Source: Hsuehochloa calcarea (Eukaryota; Streptophyta; Magnoliopsida; Poales; Poaceae). From it: a stretch of DNA of 64,000 nt. Location: positions 16,215,385 through 16,279,384 of the forward strand of contig CM070594.1 in NCBI GenBank assembly GCA_036346395.1, in the 5' to 3' direction. Both the position numbers and the translations under genes were made by a program. The notes beneath the pieces were generated by a model. That model worked only from the letters and a program-made list of their open reading frames with translations. It was not told where the DNA came from and searched no databases. Position 1 is the first letter of the stretch, and each line of letters starts with the position of its first letter. Below, in pieces: positions 11,056-21,982 of this stretch.

Positions 11056-12589
11056 GACAAAATTATTTATTTGTTATTGGAACTTGTCACGGTCCTTGAT
11101 ATATAATTAGGAATTTGTCTCTCCCTTCAGTGTCATATATCTCAAATTTCATCCCTTATTTGTTATTGCCGTCAACTCCATTAGAATGAGCTAACGTTAA
11201 CCCCAGTAACTTGTCAGATTTCTTTTTTGCCCCCCTCTTTTTCTTCTTTGCCTCTGGCCATAGCCGTCGCCCCTCCAACTCCTCTCTTCCACCATAGATC
11301 CTAAGGCTGCTCGTGACCAAGGGATTCGTCGTCGTTGGCGGCACCAACTTCACCGTTGGCTCCGTGCTCCACGTCTAGAAGTGATGATGGCACCAAAGGT
11401 AACACGACGAGCTATTGGCGACGAGAGTGGCATGCAGTGGGGTTGGCAAGGAACAACGTGCTAGGGCGCTGCTGGTGACACGAACAGCGGGCAAATGGAA
11501 GTCGTGGTCAACAGGGTGCCTACGGTAGCTGGCATGGCTTTTGGCGAGGGGCTTTCCGGTGATGAGGATGGCGGAGAAGAAGCTTGGTGGAGTTGCACGG
11601 AGGTGAGGGAGGTGGTGGAAAGCTCGATTTGGAGTGGGCCGGGGTCGACCAGGATGGCAAATCTTGATGAATTGCAGAGAGCCAAAGATGGACTTTGGGG
11701 TAAACAGAACTGGTGGCTCGCTGGACGCGATGAAGACGGTGAGGGGACCCTAAGAATCGTCTTGAAGCTTTGAGAAAAAACCCTCCCCTTATTGTAGCCC
11801 AGCACCACCGGAGCACCATCGCCACGTCCCCCTCTTCAACACCGGCTGCACGATGTCGACCCGACATAAAGCTCCTCCGCTCGTGTTCGCTACTCCGGTG
11901 AGTCCCCCTGACTCCCCTAGAGCCCATGCACAACCCTAGCGCCGCTGCCCCTTTTTCCTTCTCAGCGTTGTGGCTGCACACCAGGGTTGAAAAAAAGCTC
12001 GTTAGTGGGCCTCGTTGGCTCGGTTTAAAATTGATCCAATTACACTCGTTAATTGGTTAAACATCGAAATGGATCGATTTTGAATGAAATTGGATTTCAC
12101 TTTGGCTCGGCTCAGCTCGTTAGTTCAGTTCTAAAAATACTTCTAAACTATAAATAAAATTATATTAAATCAAACTGTGTGAATTTCGAGAAAAACTTGG
12201 TAAAACATGTACCTAGCTCGATATTCACCCTAATGTGCACGGCCTGGAGTGTTTTCTGAGCTCCTCGAGCAACGCTCACCGCCTCCATTAGCCTCTCTCC
12301 TATGACCCCGTTAAATTGGCTTGAGGATGGAGGCTGACTCCCTTGGAGCGGTTGTGACCGCCTTAGCTCCTCGTTGGCTAGAGCAAGAAGAGAGAGAGGA
12401 AGAGTGGAGGAGGAAGAAGATGAGCATAACCTTCTTTTCACACACCATTTAACAACCAACTCACGGGGGAGAGACGGGAGGCAAATTAGGGATGAAATTT
12501 GAGGTCGAATGATGCTAAAGGGAGAGGCAAATTCCGAATGGAATATCAGGGATTATGCTAACTTCCAATGACAAATAAGGGATTATCTC
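11056..12589. mobile_element. Mutator-like element (non-autonomous)
   Basis: A perfect 9-bp TSD, TAACTATTA, lies at 11047-11055 and 12590-12598, the length typical of MULEs. The ends form imperfect inverted repeats of about 105 bp: 11056 reads GACAAAATTATTTATTTG and the right end, read inward, GAGATAATCCCTTATTTG. Both arms continue through matching GGAATTTG and CTCAAATTTCATCCCT. The interior is GC-richer, with short frames on both strands (for example 11495-11773 + and 11520-11981 -) that I do not recognise. They could be captured gene sequence. A hAT-like MITE sits inside at 11982-12232. The right end is about 0.9 kb upstream of the expansin start codon. Confidence 0.85.
11982..12232. mobile_element. 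hAT-like MITE, copy 1
   Basis: Inverted counterpart of 54766-55017. Shared features are the A-rich end GAAAAAAAGCTCGTTAG, the central CTAAAAATACTTC-AAACTATAAATAAAAT stretch and the opposite end with ATATC-AGCT-like sequence. The outer ends, CAGGGTTGAAAA and TAGGGTGAATAT (inward), are imperfect inverted repeats. I see no clean 8-bp TSD here. Confidence 0.65.
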
Positions 12590-12598
12590 TAACTATTA

Positions 12599-13234
12599 TT
12601 GTTTTCCCTCACACTTTTTTCCTCTTTAGATCATAGGAACGTTGTATGGTCCTCTTTGCCATATTTGCATGTCTAAAGTCTCTGGTATAGTCCAAATCTG
12701 TCATATGTTACGTTGCAGACATGCCATTTTAACGGCAGCCGACATGCAAAACTACCACATGAGACACTCGCTTCAAACTGAAGTGAAGCGAGTTTGAAGT
12801 CGAAGTGAGCTTGGAATTGGCGCCCATGGCCAAAGTAAAACGGTCTCAAAACATTTTTCTCTCTGCCCTGAACTCGCCATTAACCTATCTATCACGGTGT
12901 CGCCTCTCCTTGGTAGATGAGAAGTCAAAGGTCTTGTTACAGTTTGTTAGGGATACAGTTCTGCACAGGTGCCCCCCCAACTGGCCCATTTGCCCATGTT
13001 ACCAAATAACTTATTCTCAACTATTTCCCGCCAAAATGTCACTTCACATGCACATATTACCAACGAATCTTTTCTGAAATGTTCCATTATAACACCGACA
13101 AGTGGGCCTGACCATTCGAGTTTACAATATCCAACATGCAGTAATATAATTTTTTGGTAAGAAAAAAAAATCCATTCGTACACGTAGCACTTTCCTTCCC
13201 ACGACTTCCGATGCAACACATCCCGACGTGCGCC
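12599..13234. promoter_or_regulatory. Upstream region of the expansin gene
   Basis: About 640 bp between the MULE and the putative TATA box. No gene or repeat is seen. It contains an inverted motif, CGCTTCAAACTGAAGTGAAGCG, around 12770. The length and place fit a proximal promoter, but no specific element can be supported. Confidence 0.3.
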
Positions 13235-13243
13235 TTTATATTA
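13235..13243 (+). promoter_or_regulatory. Putative TATA box of the expansin gene
   Basis: TTTATATTA in otherwise C-rich sequence, followed by a pyrimidine-rich stretch (CCCCCAGCTTCCTCC) that could hold the transcription start about 30 bp on. It is ~250 bp upstream of the ATG, leaving room for the proposed 5'-UTR intron. Confidence 0.4.
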
Positions 13244-13341
13244 CGCCCCCAGCTTCCTCCTACCATCCTCGCGCCCCTCCCAACATCTCTGCACCTCCAA
13301 ATTCGAGTGTTTGAGCTAGCAAAGCCTGGTTGCTTAGCACT

Positions 13342-13469
13342 GTAAGTACGTACGTAGATAAAATCATAAATCCCTAGCTAGATCAATCTATCTAAACCAG
13401 CTTGTACTAGATCTCCTTTTAATTCTTGGCTGCCTCTGCTAAACCACTCTTTGCTGCTTTAATTTTCAG
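13342..13469 (+). other. Putative 5'-UTR intron of the expansin gene
   Basis: Donor ACT/GTAAGTACG at 13342 and acceptor TTTAATTTTCAG ending at 13469, 128 bp apart, with T-rich sequence before the acceptor. It ends 23 bp before the expansin ATG. Inferred from splice signals alone. Confidence 0.4.
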
Positions 13470-13492
13470 AAGGATTCTATATATATATATAT

Positions 13493-14429
13493 ATGGAGCT
13501 GCTAGGCTTGCTAGTTCTTGCCGTCGCCGCCGTGGTCGAGCTCGTCGCCGCCGACTCCGGCTGGAGCAGCGCCCGCGCCACGTTCTACGGTGGCAACGAC
13601 GCGTCAGGAACAATGGGTAAGCATTAAAGCACACCGCAAAGAAGGTTTAATTAGACGACTCATTTTCAGCTGTTGATTACTACATGTTAAGTAATCTTTG
13701 TGGTGTGGTGTGGTGTGTGCAGGAGGAGCGTGCGGGTACGGCAACCTGTACAGCGCCGGGTACGGCACGAACACGGCGGCGCTGAGCACGGCGCTGTTCA
13801 ACAACGGGAAGAGCTGCGGCGCGTGCTTCGAGGTCCGGTGCGTCGGCGGGGGCAGCTGCCTGCCGGGCTCCACCGTCGTGACGGCCACCAACTTGTGCCC
13901 GCCCAACTACGCGCTCCCCAACAACGACGGCGGGTGGTGCAACCCGCCGCAGCCGCACTTCGACCTCGCCAAGCCCGCGTTCACGCAGATCGCGCAGGCC
14001 CGCGCCGGCGTCGTGCCCGTCCAGTACAGAAGGTAACAATCGATGATCGAACTCAACAACTCGCCGGCCTGCTTGTTTGTTTCAAGCTAGCTAATGTGCG
14101 TATCTGTACTCGTTGCACTGTGTAGGGTGGCGTGCGTCAAGAAGGGCGGCATCCGGTTCACCATCACCGGCCACTCCTACTTCAACCTGGTGCTCGTCAG
14201 CAACGTCGGCGGCTCCGGCGACGTGACGGCGGTGTCGGTGAAGGGGTCGCAGACGGGGTGGCAGTCCATGAGCCACAACTGGGGCGCCAACTGGCAGAAC
14301 GGCGCCCTGCTCGATGGCCAGGCGCTGTCGTTCCAGGTCACCGCCAGCGACGGCCGCGCCGTCACATCCACCAACGCCGCGCCCGCCGGCTGGACCTTCG
14401 GCCAGACCTACACCGGCGTCCAGTTCTAG
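13493..14429 (+). CDS. EXPA: Alpha-expansin (cell-wall loosening protein), 3 exons
   Basis: Exons 13493-13616, 13723-14032 and 14126-14429 join in frame to 245 codons. Both introns have GT-AG ends and lie at places usual for plant EXPA genes (after M41, and within R144-R145). The product is secreted to the cell wall and loosens cellulose-hemicellulose contacts at acid pH without hydrolysis. Residues 1-20 form a signal peptide, with an unusual Glu16 in its hydrophobic part. Domain 1 has TFYGG (30-34), GGACGYG (42-48), the alpha-type WCNPP (113-117) and the HFD motif at 120-122. Its eight cysteines (45, 73, 76, 81, 87, 100, 114, 148) match the family number. Domain 2 has the four usual tryptophans (190, 197, 201, 234) and ends GVQF. 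The ATG directly follows an AT-repeat. No truncation is seen. GC-rich third positions are typical of grass genes. I cannot assign the paralogue number. Confidence 0.96.
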
Positions 14430-15017
14430 CAGGCCGGCCGCCCGCCGGCGCAGATTCGATCAATACGAGTCACACCTGTGGAGGGCTCTGTTTTGAAGTG
14501 GCCCTCCTGGGAGTGGCAACAAGTCTACACGGTTGTGGTGTGGTTACGTACTTTGGGGGTTTACGTTTTTGCGCCCTGCAGGGCCTGTACTCCTTCGGCA
14601 GCCACCGAAGAGATGGCCGAGGGCGTTTTTACTTTTGGTAGGCGTACTTTGCAGGGATGCTTAATTAGTCAGGGTTTGAGCTCAGAAATTAAGTAATGGA
14701 TGGCTGTGGTGATGAGCAAAAATTAATGGCTCGTCACCCGCCCGTGGGATCAAACCAATGGCCGTGTATCTCTGAATGCTTGAAAATTAATGGAATTGGG
14801 AATTTGCAAGGATGGCGATGTTAGTAATTTTACTTCTCATCTTGTTATCTTGAATACGAGATTACGAGCTCCCTTCCCATCTATGTAGAGGTTAAAACAG
14901 TAAATCACTCTTCCTAAAAAATCCATTATCGAGGAGGGCTTACATGCTCTTGCATTAAAATTTGCGCTATTTTGAATGGTAGGCTTGAGCGCTGGCATGT
15001 AACCTTAGAATCTGATT
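14430..15017 (+). other. Expansin 3' flank
   Basis: GC-rich for the first ~250 bp (likely 3' UTR), then AT-rich with several AAATTAATGG repeats around 14720-14800. No canonical AATAAA was found close to the stop codon, so the polyadenylation site is undetermined. Confidence 0.4.
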
Positions 15018-15026
15018 TACAATACT

Positions 15027-15858
15027 GGAAAAAAATTTATCTGCCATTACAAAACGCGGCGTCGAGGACAGAGCACCGCCGAGCCGAGCACTCATGGGTG
15101 GGTGCCTGAGCGGAGGGAGGCCGCGCTGCCGCGTGAGCCAGAGGGATAGCCTCCGCCTATGGCAGTTCGTCGGCGAGACCGGCGAGCCCGTGGATCAAGC
15201 ACATGGGTGCCCTTGTGCAGAACTGCAGACCCTCCTCCGCGCGCCAGATGCTCGCCGAAGAGCTTGATGTCGGTGTAGGAGGCAGCCGGGTCATCTTCGG
15301 CGGGGCTTCGCGGAGGACGAGTTTGTGGGCTTGGATTTGGAGGAGGTGGAGGGGAGGGGGCAGAGGGAGGCGAGGATGGAGGCGTCGGGGTGGAGTTGCG
15401 AGCGGAAGGACTCAACGTCGGACGCGGCTGCAGTTTGGTCGGGGGAGTTGCCGTCGGCCTTGACCTTTCCGCCGTGGTCGAGGCGGAAGACGATGGAGGT
15501 GGCGTCAACTTCCGAGGACGGTAGCTTCCAGGCAATACTGCACTCCTAGATCCGGTGGAGACGGCGACGCTGGTGGGGTGGGGGCGGTCCAGGTGAGGAG
15601 CGGGAACAGGGAAGGGTACACACACACGGAGAGGCGTAGGGACGGAGAGGGAATAGAGAGAGACGAGAAGAGGACGGTGGAGGAAGAAAGGGTAGTATGG
15701 TCATTCTGGAAAAATATGATGTGAAAATTTTAACGGAGCTGACGGTAGTAGCTTAAAGTGATAATATTTTGAAAATATAGTAACATGTAAGAAAGGACGT
15801 GTTTTGCATGCATCTCAGACATCCAGAAACTTTATAGTGGCATAATGTAATTTTTCCC
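15027..15858. mobile_element. Probable Pack-MULE
   Basis: The ends are imperfect inverted repeats: GGAAAAAAATTTATCTGCCA at 15027 and, read inward from 15858, GGGAAAAATTACATTATGCCA. The flanking 9-mers TACAATACT (15018-15026) and TGTAATATT (15859-15867) agree at six of nine positions. The interior is strongly GC-rich, unlike the flanks, and includes a natural-looking open frame on the minus strand (15291-15545). This is the layout of a MULE that has captured host coding sequence. Age is suggested by the degraded TSD and ends. Confidence 0.55.
15291..15545 (-). pseudogene. Captured coding fragment, source gene unknown
   Basis: The minus strand is open for 84 codons between a TAG (15546-15548) and a TGA (15291-15293), with no ATG. 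Its composition is protein-like: it includes AWKLPSSEVDATSIVFRLDH and, further on, VESFRSQLHPDASILASL, unlike the proline-rich or arginine-rich translations of the other frames. I do not recognise the family. It is probably an exon piece carried by the surrounding MULE. Confidence 0.4.
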
Positions 15859-16035
15859 TGTAATATTTACACTCATTTAGTTCAAGCAACATGAATAATA
15901 GGAGTATGTCTATTTATAAGGTGATTTTTTTTGCTTTCTTAAGTATAAGTTACATTTTTAAATCATTGAATCAAACACACACACATCTGATAGCAAATCC
16001 AAAGGCTAGTTTGCAAAATCGACTAATACATATTA

Positions 16036-16266
16036 CTCCATTCGGTCACAAAAGAGTGATATTTTTTACTTTTCAAAGTCAACGCGATGCTTCTTTCACC
16101 ATAAAATTCTCTTCTTATATATTCAAATTTTTTTTGTTAAAATCCAATATTTATGAAATTGTTTTGTATGACAAACCCACACATATCATTTTCATATATG
16201 CAAACAAAACGTTTCAACCAATATCTGCGTATTTTAGGACGGCCACTCTTTTGTGATTGGAGAGAG
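16036..16266. mobile_element. Stowaway-type MITE
   Basis: 231 bp bounded by TA dinucleotides (16034-16035 and 16267-16268). The ends are inverted: CTCCATTCGGTCACAAAAG and, inward from the right, CTCTCTCCAATCACAAAAG, both followed by AGTG. The CTCC start and TA target site mark the Stowaway (Tc1/mariner) group. Confidence 0.85.
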
Positions 16267-16377
16267 TAATTTATAACAACACTATACAGCCCACCTAGCC
16301 ACCCCCGTACCTCCAACCCTAAAAAAGCTTTCAATTCGAATACGAGAAATCAACTTTCATCTCGAGAAACATTTCAG

Positions 16378-17440
16378 CTTGGGTTGATCCGACTGCTTGG
16401 GCTACTCTGGTCGGAGGGGAGGAAGAACGAGGTCGGCAACAGCTCCTATGAATACAGAGTGGAACCAATGAGAGAATCCGCCTCTGGGTCAGGGAACAAG
16501 AGCTGAGGTGACTAAGAAGATGAGGGCTTCACTGATGGCACCAATGCTGCTGGCGACGTCGTGGAGGCACAGGTAGAAGTGAGCGCTCAAGCCTTACCTG
16601 GAGCCTGAGCTCCCCTGAGGAACAGAAGAACTAGCTCTCGTGGTGCGGAACAACAGCGGGAGGGCCCGGCGTTGCTATTTATAGGCGGAGGGGGGTGGAG
16701 GTCGACCGGGCATATGCTGCATCTAGCGCTGTGCAGTACCACAGGGTGGTTGGCGATAGCGATGGAGTCGGCAGCACAGTGTAGCGATGTGACATGCTGA
16801 GCGATGGCGCTTAATGGCTGAGTGACCGTGGCTGCCAGCGCATGCACTATGTCGCATCGGGGCGTCTGGACTTGGCAGGTGTCGGCGCCAGCGGGGGAGA
16901 GGACACACTGACCCTGGCCCCACATAGGAGACCACGACCAGTGGAAGTCTTCGGTCGCACCCGACCTGGGTCTGTTCAGGCGTCCACAACCAGGGTGCGG
17001 TCTCGACTGCACCGGTTCGGCTGGGACACTTGTCGGAGGAACAATGCACATGGACATGCCCAGCGAATCGCGGCAGCACGGGAGGGAGGTGGCTGCCACG
17101 ACCAGCCAAAGGAGCTCAGGGGCTTATGGCGTCATGATGGCTGTCTGTGGAGGTAAGGAGAGATTTGGGAGGGGTTGGAGACAAGAAGAGGAATTTGCTT
17201 TTAACAATTTCTCTAGAGATGATAGATCTCAGTCTGGTATTTTGCTAAACATCTCTTACTAGTTTTTAAGCATTCTTTTGATTCTTGGGTTTGTATGCTT
17301 TAGGGTTCACTTGTGTCGGCAAGAAAAGAAATGCTGATCACATAAATCTCAGAATGCTGGTAAAAATAATGACAATAGATGCCACATGAAAAAGTTTTAA
17401 AATTTCGTATTTTTGCATTCAAGCATTTTGGGGTGTTACA
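16378..17440 (-). repeat. 3' LTR of Gypsy-1 (truncated)
   Basis: On the minus strand it starts TGTAACACCCCAAAATGC at 17440, right after the polypurine tract, and is recognisable to 16378, where similarity to the copies at 33280-34343 and 41217-42168 stops. The part with the TCGACC minisatellite seen in the other copies is missing. Confidence 0.8.
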
Positions 17441-18642
17441 AACCCTACCCTCCTTAGAAACAATCTCGACCCCGAGATTCAGCCAGTGTTATCGAACAAC
17501 TGGGGATATTCGGATTTCAACAAGTCTTCCCGCTCCTACGTAGCTTCTCCGATTATGTGGTTGCTCCATCTAACCTTACATAGGTGGTACATATCGTTTC
17601 TGGTCTTCTTCTCTTTTACATCTAGGATTTCTATCGGGTGCTCGATGTAGGTCAAATCTTTGCTGAGTTCGATGTCTTCTGGTTGAGCTTGTTCTTTAGG
17701 CACTCAGGGGTATTTCTTGGGTTGTGACACGTGAAACACGTTATGTATGCCAGACAACTGTTCGGGCAGCTCTAGCTGGTAAGCTACTCTTCCCATCTTG
17801 GCGATGATTGGATAGGGTCCTACATATCTTGGCGCGAGCTTCCCTTTGACCTTGAATCTTGTGCTTCCTCTGAGGGGAGAAACTTTTAGGTAGAAGTCTC
17901 CTATTTTAAAATCTAGCTCTCTGCGACGATTGTCAGGGTAGCTCTTTTGCCTTAATTGTACTTCCTATAGTCAGTCTCGGATGAGACAAACCTTGTCTTC
18001 GGCCTCCTTTAAGATGTCTGGCCCAAAGAGATATCCCTCCCCAGTTTTTGACCATCACAACGGTGTTCGGCACTGCCGTCCGTAGAGAGCTTCAAAGGGT
18101 GACATTTTTAGACCAGCCTGGTAGCTATTATTGTATGAGAATTTAGCATAGGGAAGGCACTTCTCCCAATCAGCAGCGAATTCTATCGCACAAGCTCGAA
18201 GCATGTCTTCCAGCACTTGATTCACACTTTCAGTTTGACCACCGGTCTATGGGTGGTATGACGTGCTAAATGCCAGATAGGTGCCCAAGGCCTCATGAAG
18301 ACTTTCCCATAAATGAGAGGTAAATTGGGATCCCCTATCTGAGACGATCCGCTTGGGCACACTATGCAAACTTATTATCAGGGACATGTATAATTCTGCT
18401 AATCGGTCGCTCTTGTAGTTGGTTTTCACTGGGATAAAATGGGTTGTCTTGGTCAATCGATCTACTATGACCCAGATAGAATCATTAACCCACCCGGGGT
18501 CTTTGGTAGACCAGTGATGAAGTCCATATTGACTTCTTCCCATTTCCATTCGGGGATTTGTAATGGTTGCAAAAGACTCACTGGCTTCGATGGTCAGCTT
18601 TGATCCACTAGCACACATCTCAGCAGGGTATGTATACTGCAA
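17441..18642 (-). pseudogene. Gypsy-1 integrase and chromodomain remnant
   Basis: The frame at 18642-18247 shows the integrase core: VIVDRLTKTTHFIP and IVSDRGSQF with the second catalytic Asp. The first catalytic Asp region is damaged. Reading on toward 17441 the frame shifts, then gives HNVFHVSQPKKYP followed by a stop. After that comes a chromodomain-like tail: IEILDVKEK, KVRWSNH, then EAT interrupted by a stop before ERE. The last stop lies at about 17502, some 50 bp before the polypurine tract. A C-terminal chromodomain places the element among the chromoviruses. Confidence 0.85.
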
Positions 18643-18821
18643 TGTCCCTTTTCATATGGGGTCACCGGTAACGTTGCTTCAAATCTTGGTACATCTTGGT
18701 ACTACCCGATGGCTAGAATAAGCTGATTTGTGGACCTCCTTGAGGATCAAATCTTTCAGATCCTGTTGGTGGGGTACGAAAAGACACTTTCCATACCACA
18801 AGATGCCCTGATCATCTTTCT

Positions 18822-20609
18822 CTATTTTGGAGGCCTTCCCTTCCTACATGAGTTGATGATCCCTTTCAGTGCTGGTGTTTTCCAACTGTGACACTTGATC
18901 CTTTCTTTCAAAGTTGGGTGCACCTCCATGGCGGAGAGGCTGCCATGTGGAACTATTTCCAAGTTAAGCTTATCAAATTCCTCAGAGAGAGAAGGCTGCA
19001 GTTCTTGGGTCACAATCTGGTTGCAGTAAGACTTTCTGCTAAATGCATCAACCACCACATTGACCTTGTCTGGGTGATAATGAAGGTCTAAATCATAATC
19101 CTTTATGAGTTCTAACCATCTTCGCTGCCTTAGGTTAAGATCTGACTGGGTGAAGATGTATTTGAGGCTTTTGTGATCCGTCTATATGTTGCAATGAAGT
19201 CTGATGAGGTAGTGGCGCCATAATTTCAGTGTATGTACCACCGATGCCAATTTCAGATTGTGAGTAGGATAATTTTCTTCATGTGGCCGCAGCTATGAGA
19301 TGCATATGCTATCACCTTCCGGTCTTGCGTTAGCACGCTGCCTAACCCTTGGCGAGAGGCATCACAATACATCTCGAAATCCTTGCGGATATTTGGAAGC
19401 ACCAGAATGGGGCTGAGGTTAATTGGACATTCAGCTCTTGTAAACTCTTCTCGCACCCGTCTGACCACTCAAATTTCTTCTCTTTCTTCATTAGGTTGAG
19501 TGAGAGGCCGAGCAATTTTGGAGAATCCCTCAATAAATCTGCGGTAGTATCCTACCAATCCGAGGAAACTCCGAACTTCAGTCAGCATGGTAGGTGTTTG
19601 CCAGTCAAGAATGGCTTCCACCTTTGCTGGAACCACGACTACCCAATTCACAGAGATCACATGCCCCAAGAAGCTAACGTCAGATAGCCAGAACTCACAC
19701 TTACTATACTTGGCATACAATTGGTGCTCCCTGAGGGTTAGAAGCATCAATCTTAGATGTTGTGTGTGTTCTTTGGCATCTCTGGAATAGATGAGGATAT
19801 CGTCAATGAACACCACCACGAATCTATCTAGGTATTCTATGAATACCCTGTTCATCATATTCATAAAATAGACCGGGGCATTGGTTAGCCCAAATGGCAT
19901 AACTGTGAACTCATAGATGCCATAGTGGGTAGAGAAAGTTGTTTTGGGGATGTTTTCAGATCTGATTTTTAGCTGGTGGTACCCTGAGCGCATATTTATC
20001 TTAGAAAATTTTGTTGCCCCTTTGAGATGATCAAGCAAATCATCAATTCTGGGCAATAGATATTTATTTTTGATAGTTACTTCATTTAGGGACCAATAAT
20101 CCACACACATCCAAATACTGTCGTCCTTCTTTTTCATGAACAGTACATGAGATTCCCATGGTGAAGAGCTTGGTCTAATAAACCCTTTCTCTTGCAATTC
20201 TCGAATCTGCTTTTTCATTTTCCCTGAGTTCATTAACTGGCATCTTATAAGGTCTCTTAGAGATGGGTGCTGTCCCAGGCATCAATTCCATGATAAACTC
20301 TATATCTCGATCTGGTGGTCCCCTTGACAGTTCTTCTGGAAAGATGTTAGGGTATTCTTGGACCATTGACATTCCCTCCAAAGGAACGCCCAAGGCATAG
20401 TAGATTGCACTTTTCCATTGGAAGGGTTTGTTTATCTTGACTTCAACGACCCTCCCGGGGCATTTGGTGAGGCTCACTGTTCTATTAGCGCAGTTTATTA
20501 CCCCTTGATACTTGGCCAGCCAATCCATCCCTGGGATAACATCTAGGGTCTGGGCTTTTAGCACCATCAAGTCCGCTGAGAACACTATCCCATCAAACTG
20601 TATTTCCAC
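18822..20609 (-). pseudogene. Gypsy-1 protease C-terminus, RT and RNase H
   Basis: 20609-20175 carries the protease end (DVIPGMDWLA) and the link to RT (FPEELSRGPPDRDIEF). 20233-19469 is RT with KTTFSTHYGIYEFTVMPFGL and the catalytic FIDDILIYS. 19468-19253 is RNase H (YCDASRQGLGSVL, YASHS), and 19058-18822 the RH-INT link (VVDAFSRK). The pieces lie in different frames, with stops around 19250 and 18820. Confidence 0.92.
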
Positions 20610-20620
20610 CCTAGGGCTTA

Positions 20621-21913
20621 CTAATTTGTCCCATAAAAGCCCCTAGGTGAATTGAGCTCTAAGGGTCTCTTGAGAACAAAAGTTGGTAACTGCCAACGAT
20701 CCACAAATTTGCTGGATATGAAAGAATGAGATGCTCTAAAATAAAAAAGAACGCATGCTGGCGAGGAATTAATTGAGAACGTACCCATCTGTACTTCGGG
20801 TGCCTCCTCTGCCATGATATGGTTCACCCGCCTTTCCCTTGGGACAAAGCTACTCTGGGTGCTGATAAAGTATGGGTCCTCCCTCTTGCTGCTGTCCCAG
20901 GGGTGTTCGGTCCACGGGCTGGGGTACTCCCAAGATTGAACTTGACGGGGTGTTAGCCTTGTGTGGGCGTGCGGCGTAATGCCCGGTTCGCTGCGCTTAA
21001 AACACAACCGGTCGGGGTGAGAGTCTTTGGCTTGCTGAGGTTGGCTAGTTCGGCCAGGTGTGGCATATGAGGCACCACTAGGATAGTTTGAAGGAGCTGA
21101 AGTCCGGGGCAGAGTGGCCGGCTGAGAGCCACTACCCGATGGGGCACCATAGAATGGTCGAGCACTAGGTGTCGGACCCTTTGAGGTACCCATCTTCTGC
21201 TTGCGATTGGCCTCGAAGGTCTTGCGTCCGTTTTCTAGGAGCAAGGCCTTATTGATTAATTGCTGGAAACTATGGAAGTCCTGCATAATTAGCTGCTCTC
21301 GCAGCCCATCGCGTAGTCCTTCCAGGAATCAGTCAATCTTCTCTTCCTCCTCAGCTATGTCATTTTGGGCATATCGGGCCAATTGGTTGAACCGGGTCAG
21401 GTACTCCACCACGGAGTAGTTGCCCTGTTTCAGTGTCCTGAACTCGTTCCTCTTCAGGCGCATGACACTTGCGGAGATGTAGTTGCTCCTGAAGGCTGCC
21501 TCGGTTGCCACTGGCTCCCCAACTTCTACAGTGGTTGTCTCAGGTTCCTCTTCGACCCTTGCCACTACATAGTTATCCCACCAATTGGCGGCTGGTCCTG
21601 TAAGTTGGTGTGTTGCAAACATCACCATGTCTTCCTCGCGACATTTAGCCAACGCCAGCTTCTTTTCAATAAAACAAAGCCAGTCTTCAGCTTCGAGTGC
21701 CTTGATTGCACTTGAGAAGACTGGAGGCTTCGTGCGCATGAACTCTCCCAGCTTGGACCCATGGCAAGCCGCCCCAATTTGTTGTCCGGTTGCTATTACT
21801 TGTAGCAGCTGCGTTTGCTGAGCCATTACTTGGGCCAACGTTGGATTCTCAGGAGGTGGTGGCGGTGGTGTCGGGCTACGACCACGACCAGCGACTGCTC
21901 TCCTGAGAGACAT
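20621..21913 (-). pseudogene. Gypsy-1 gag and protease start
   Basis: 21913-21329 is the gag N-terminal part (MSLRRAVAGRGRS, then EAEDWLCFIEKKLALAKC and WWDNYV). 21286-20621 continues it in another frame. Two functional sites are lost. The zinc knuckle reads CFKRSEPGITPHAH, where the second Cys and the spacing are wrong. The protease active site reads FYFRASHSF instead of a DSGA-type motif. The element could not have been autonomous in this state. Confidence 0.88.
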
Positions 21914-21982
21914 CTGTTATAAGAAAAACTACTATTGAGAGCAGCACACAACATTACCGGTCGATACCTACAGCAAAAGAAT

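Noticed and set aside
13680..14641. Several long frames on both strands over the expansin
   Set aside because: They are out-of-frame or antisense readings of the GC-rich expansin exons. The spliced frame explains the conserved Cys, HFD and Trp residues.
16587..17156. Frames of 104-170 codons on both strands
   Set aside because: They lie wholly inside a Gypsy-1-family LTR, and the equivalent positions in the other LTR copies are disrupted.
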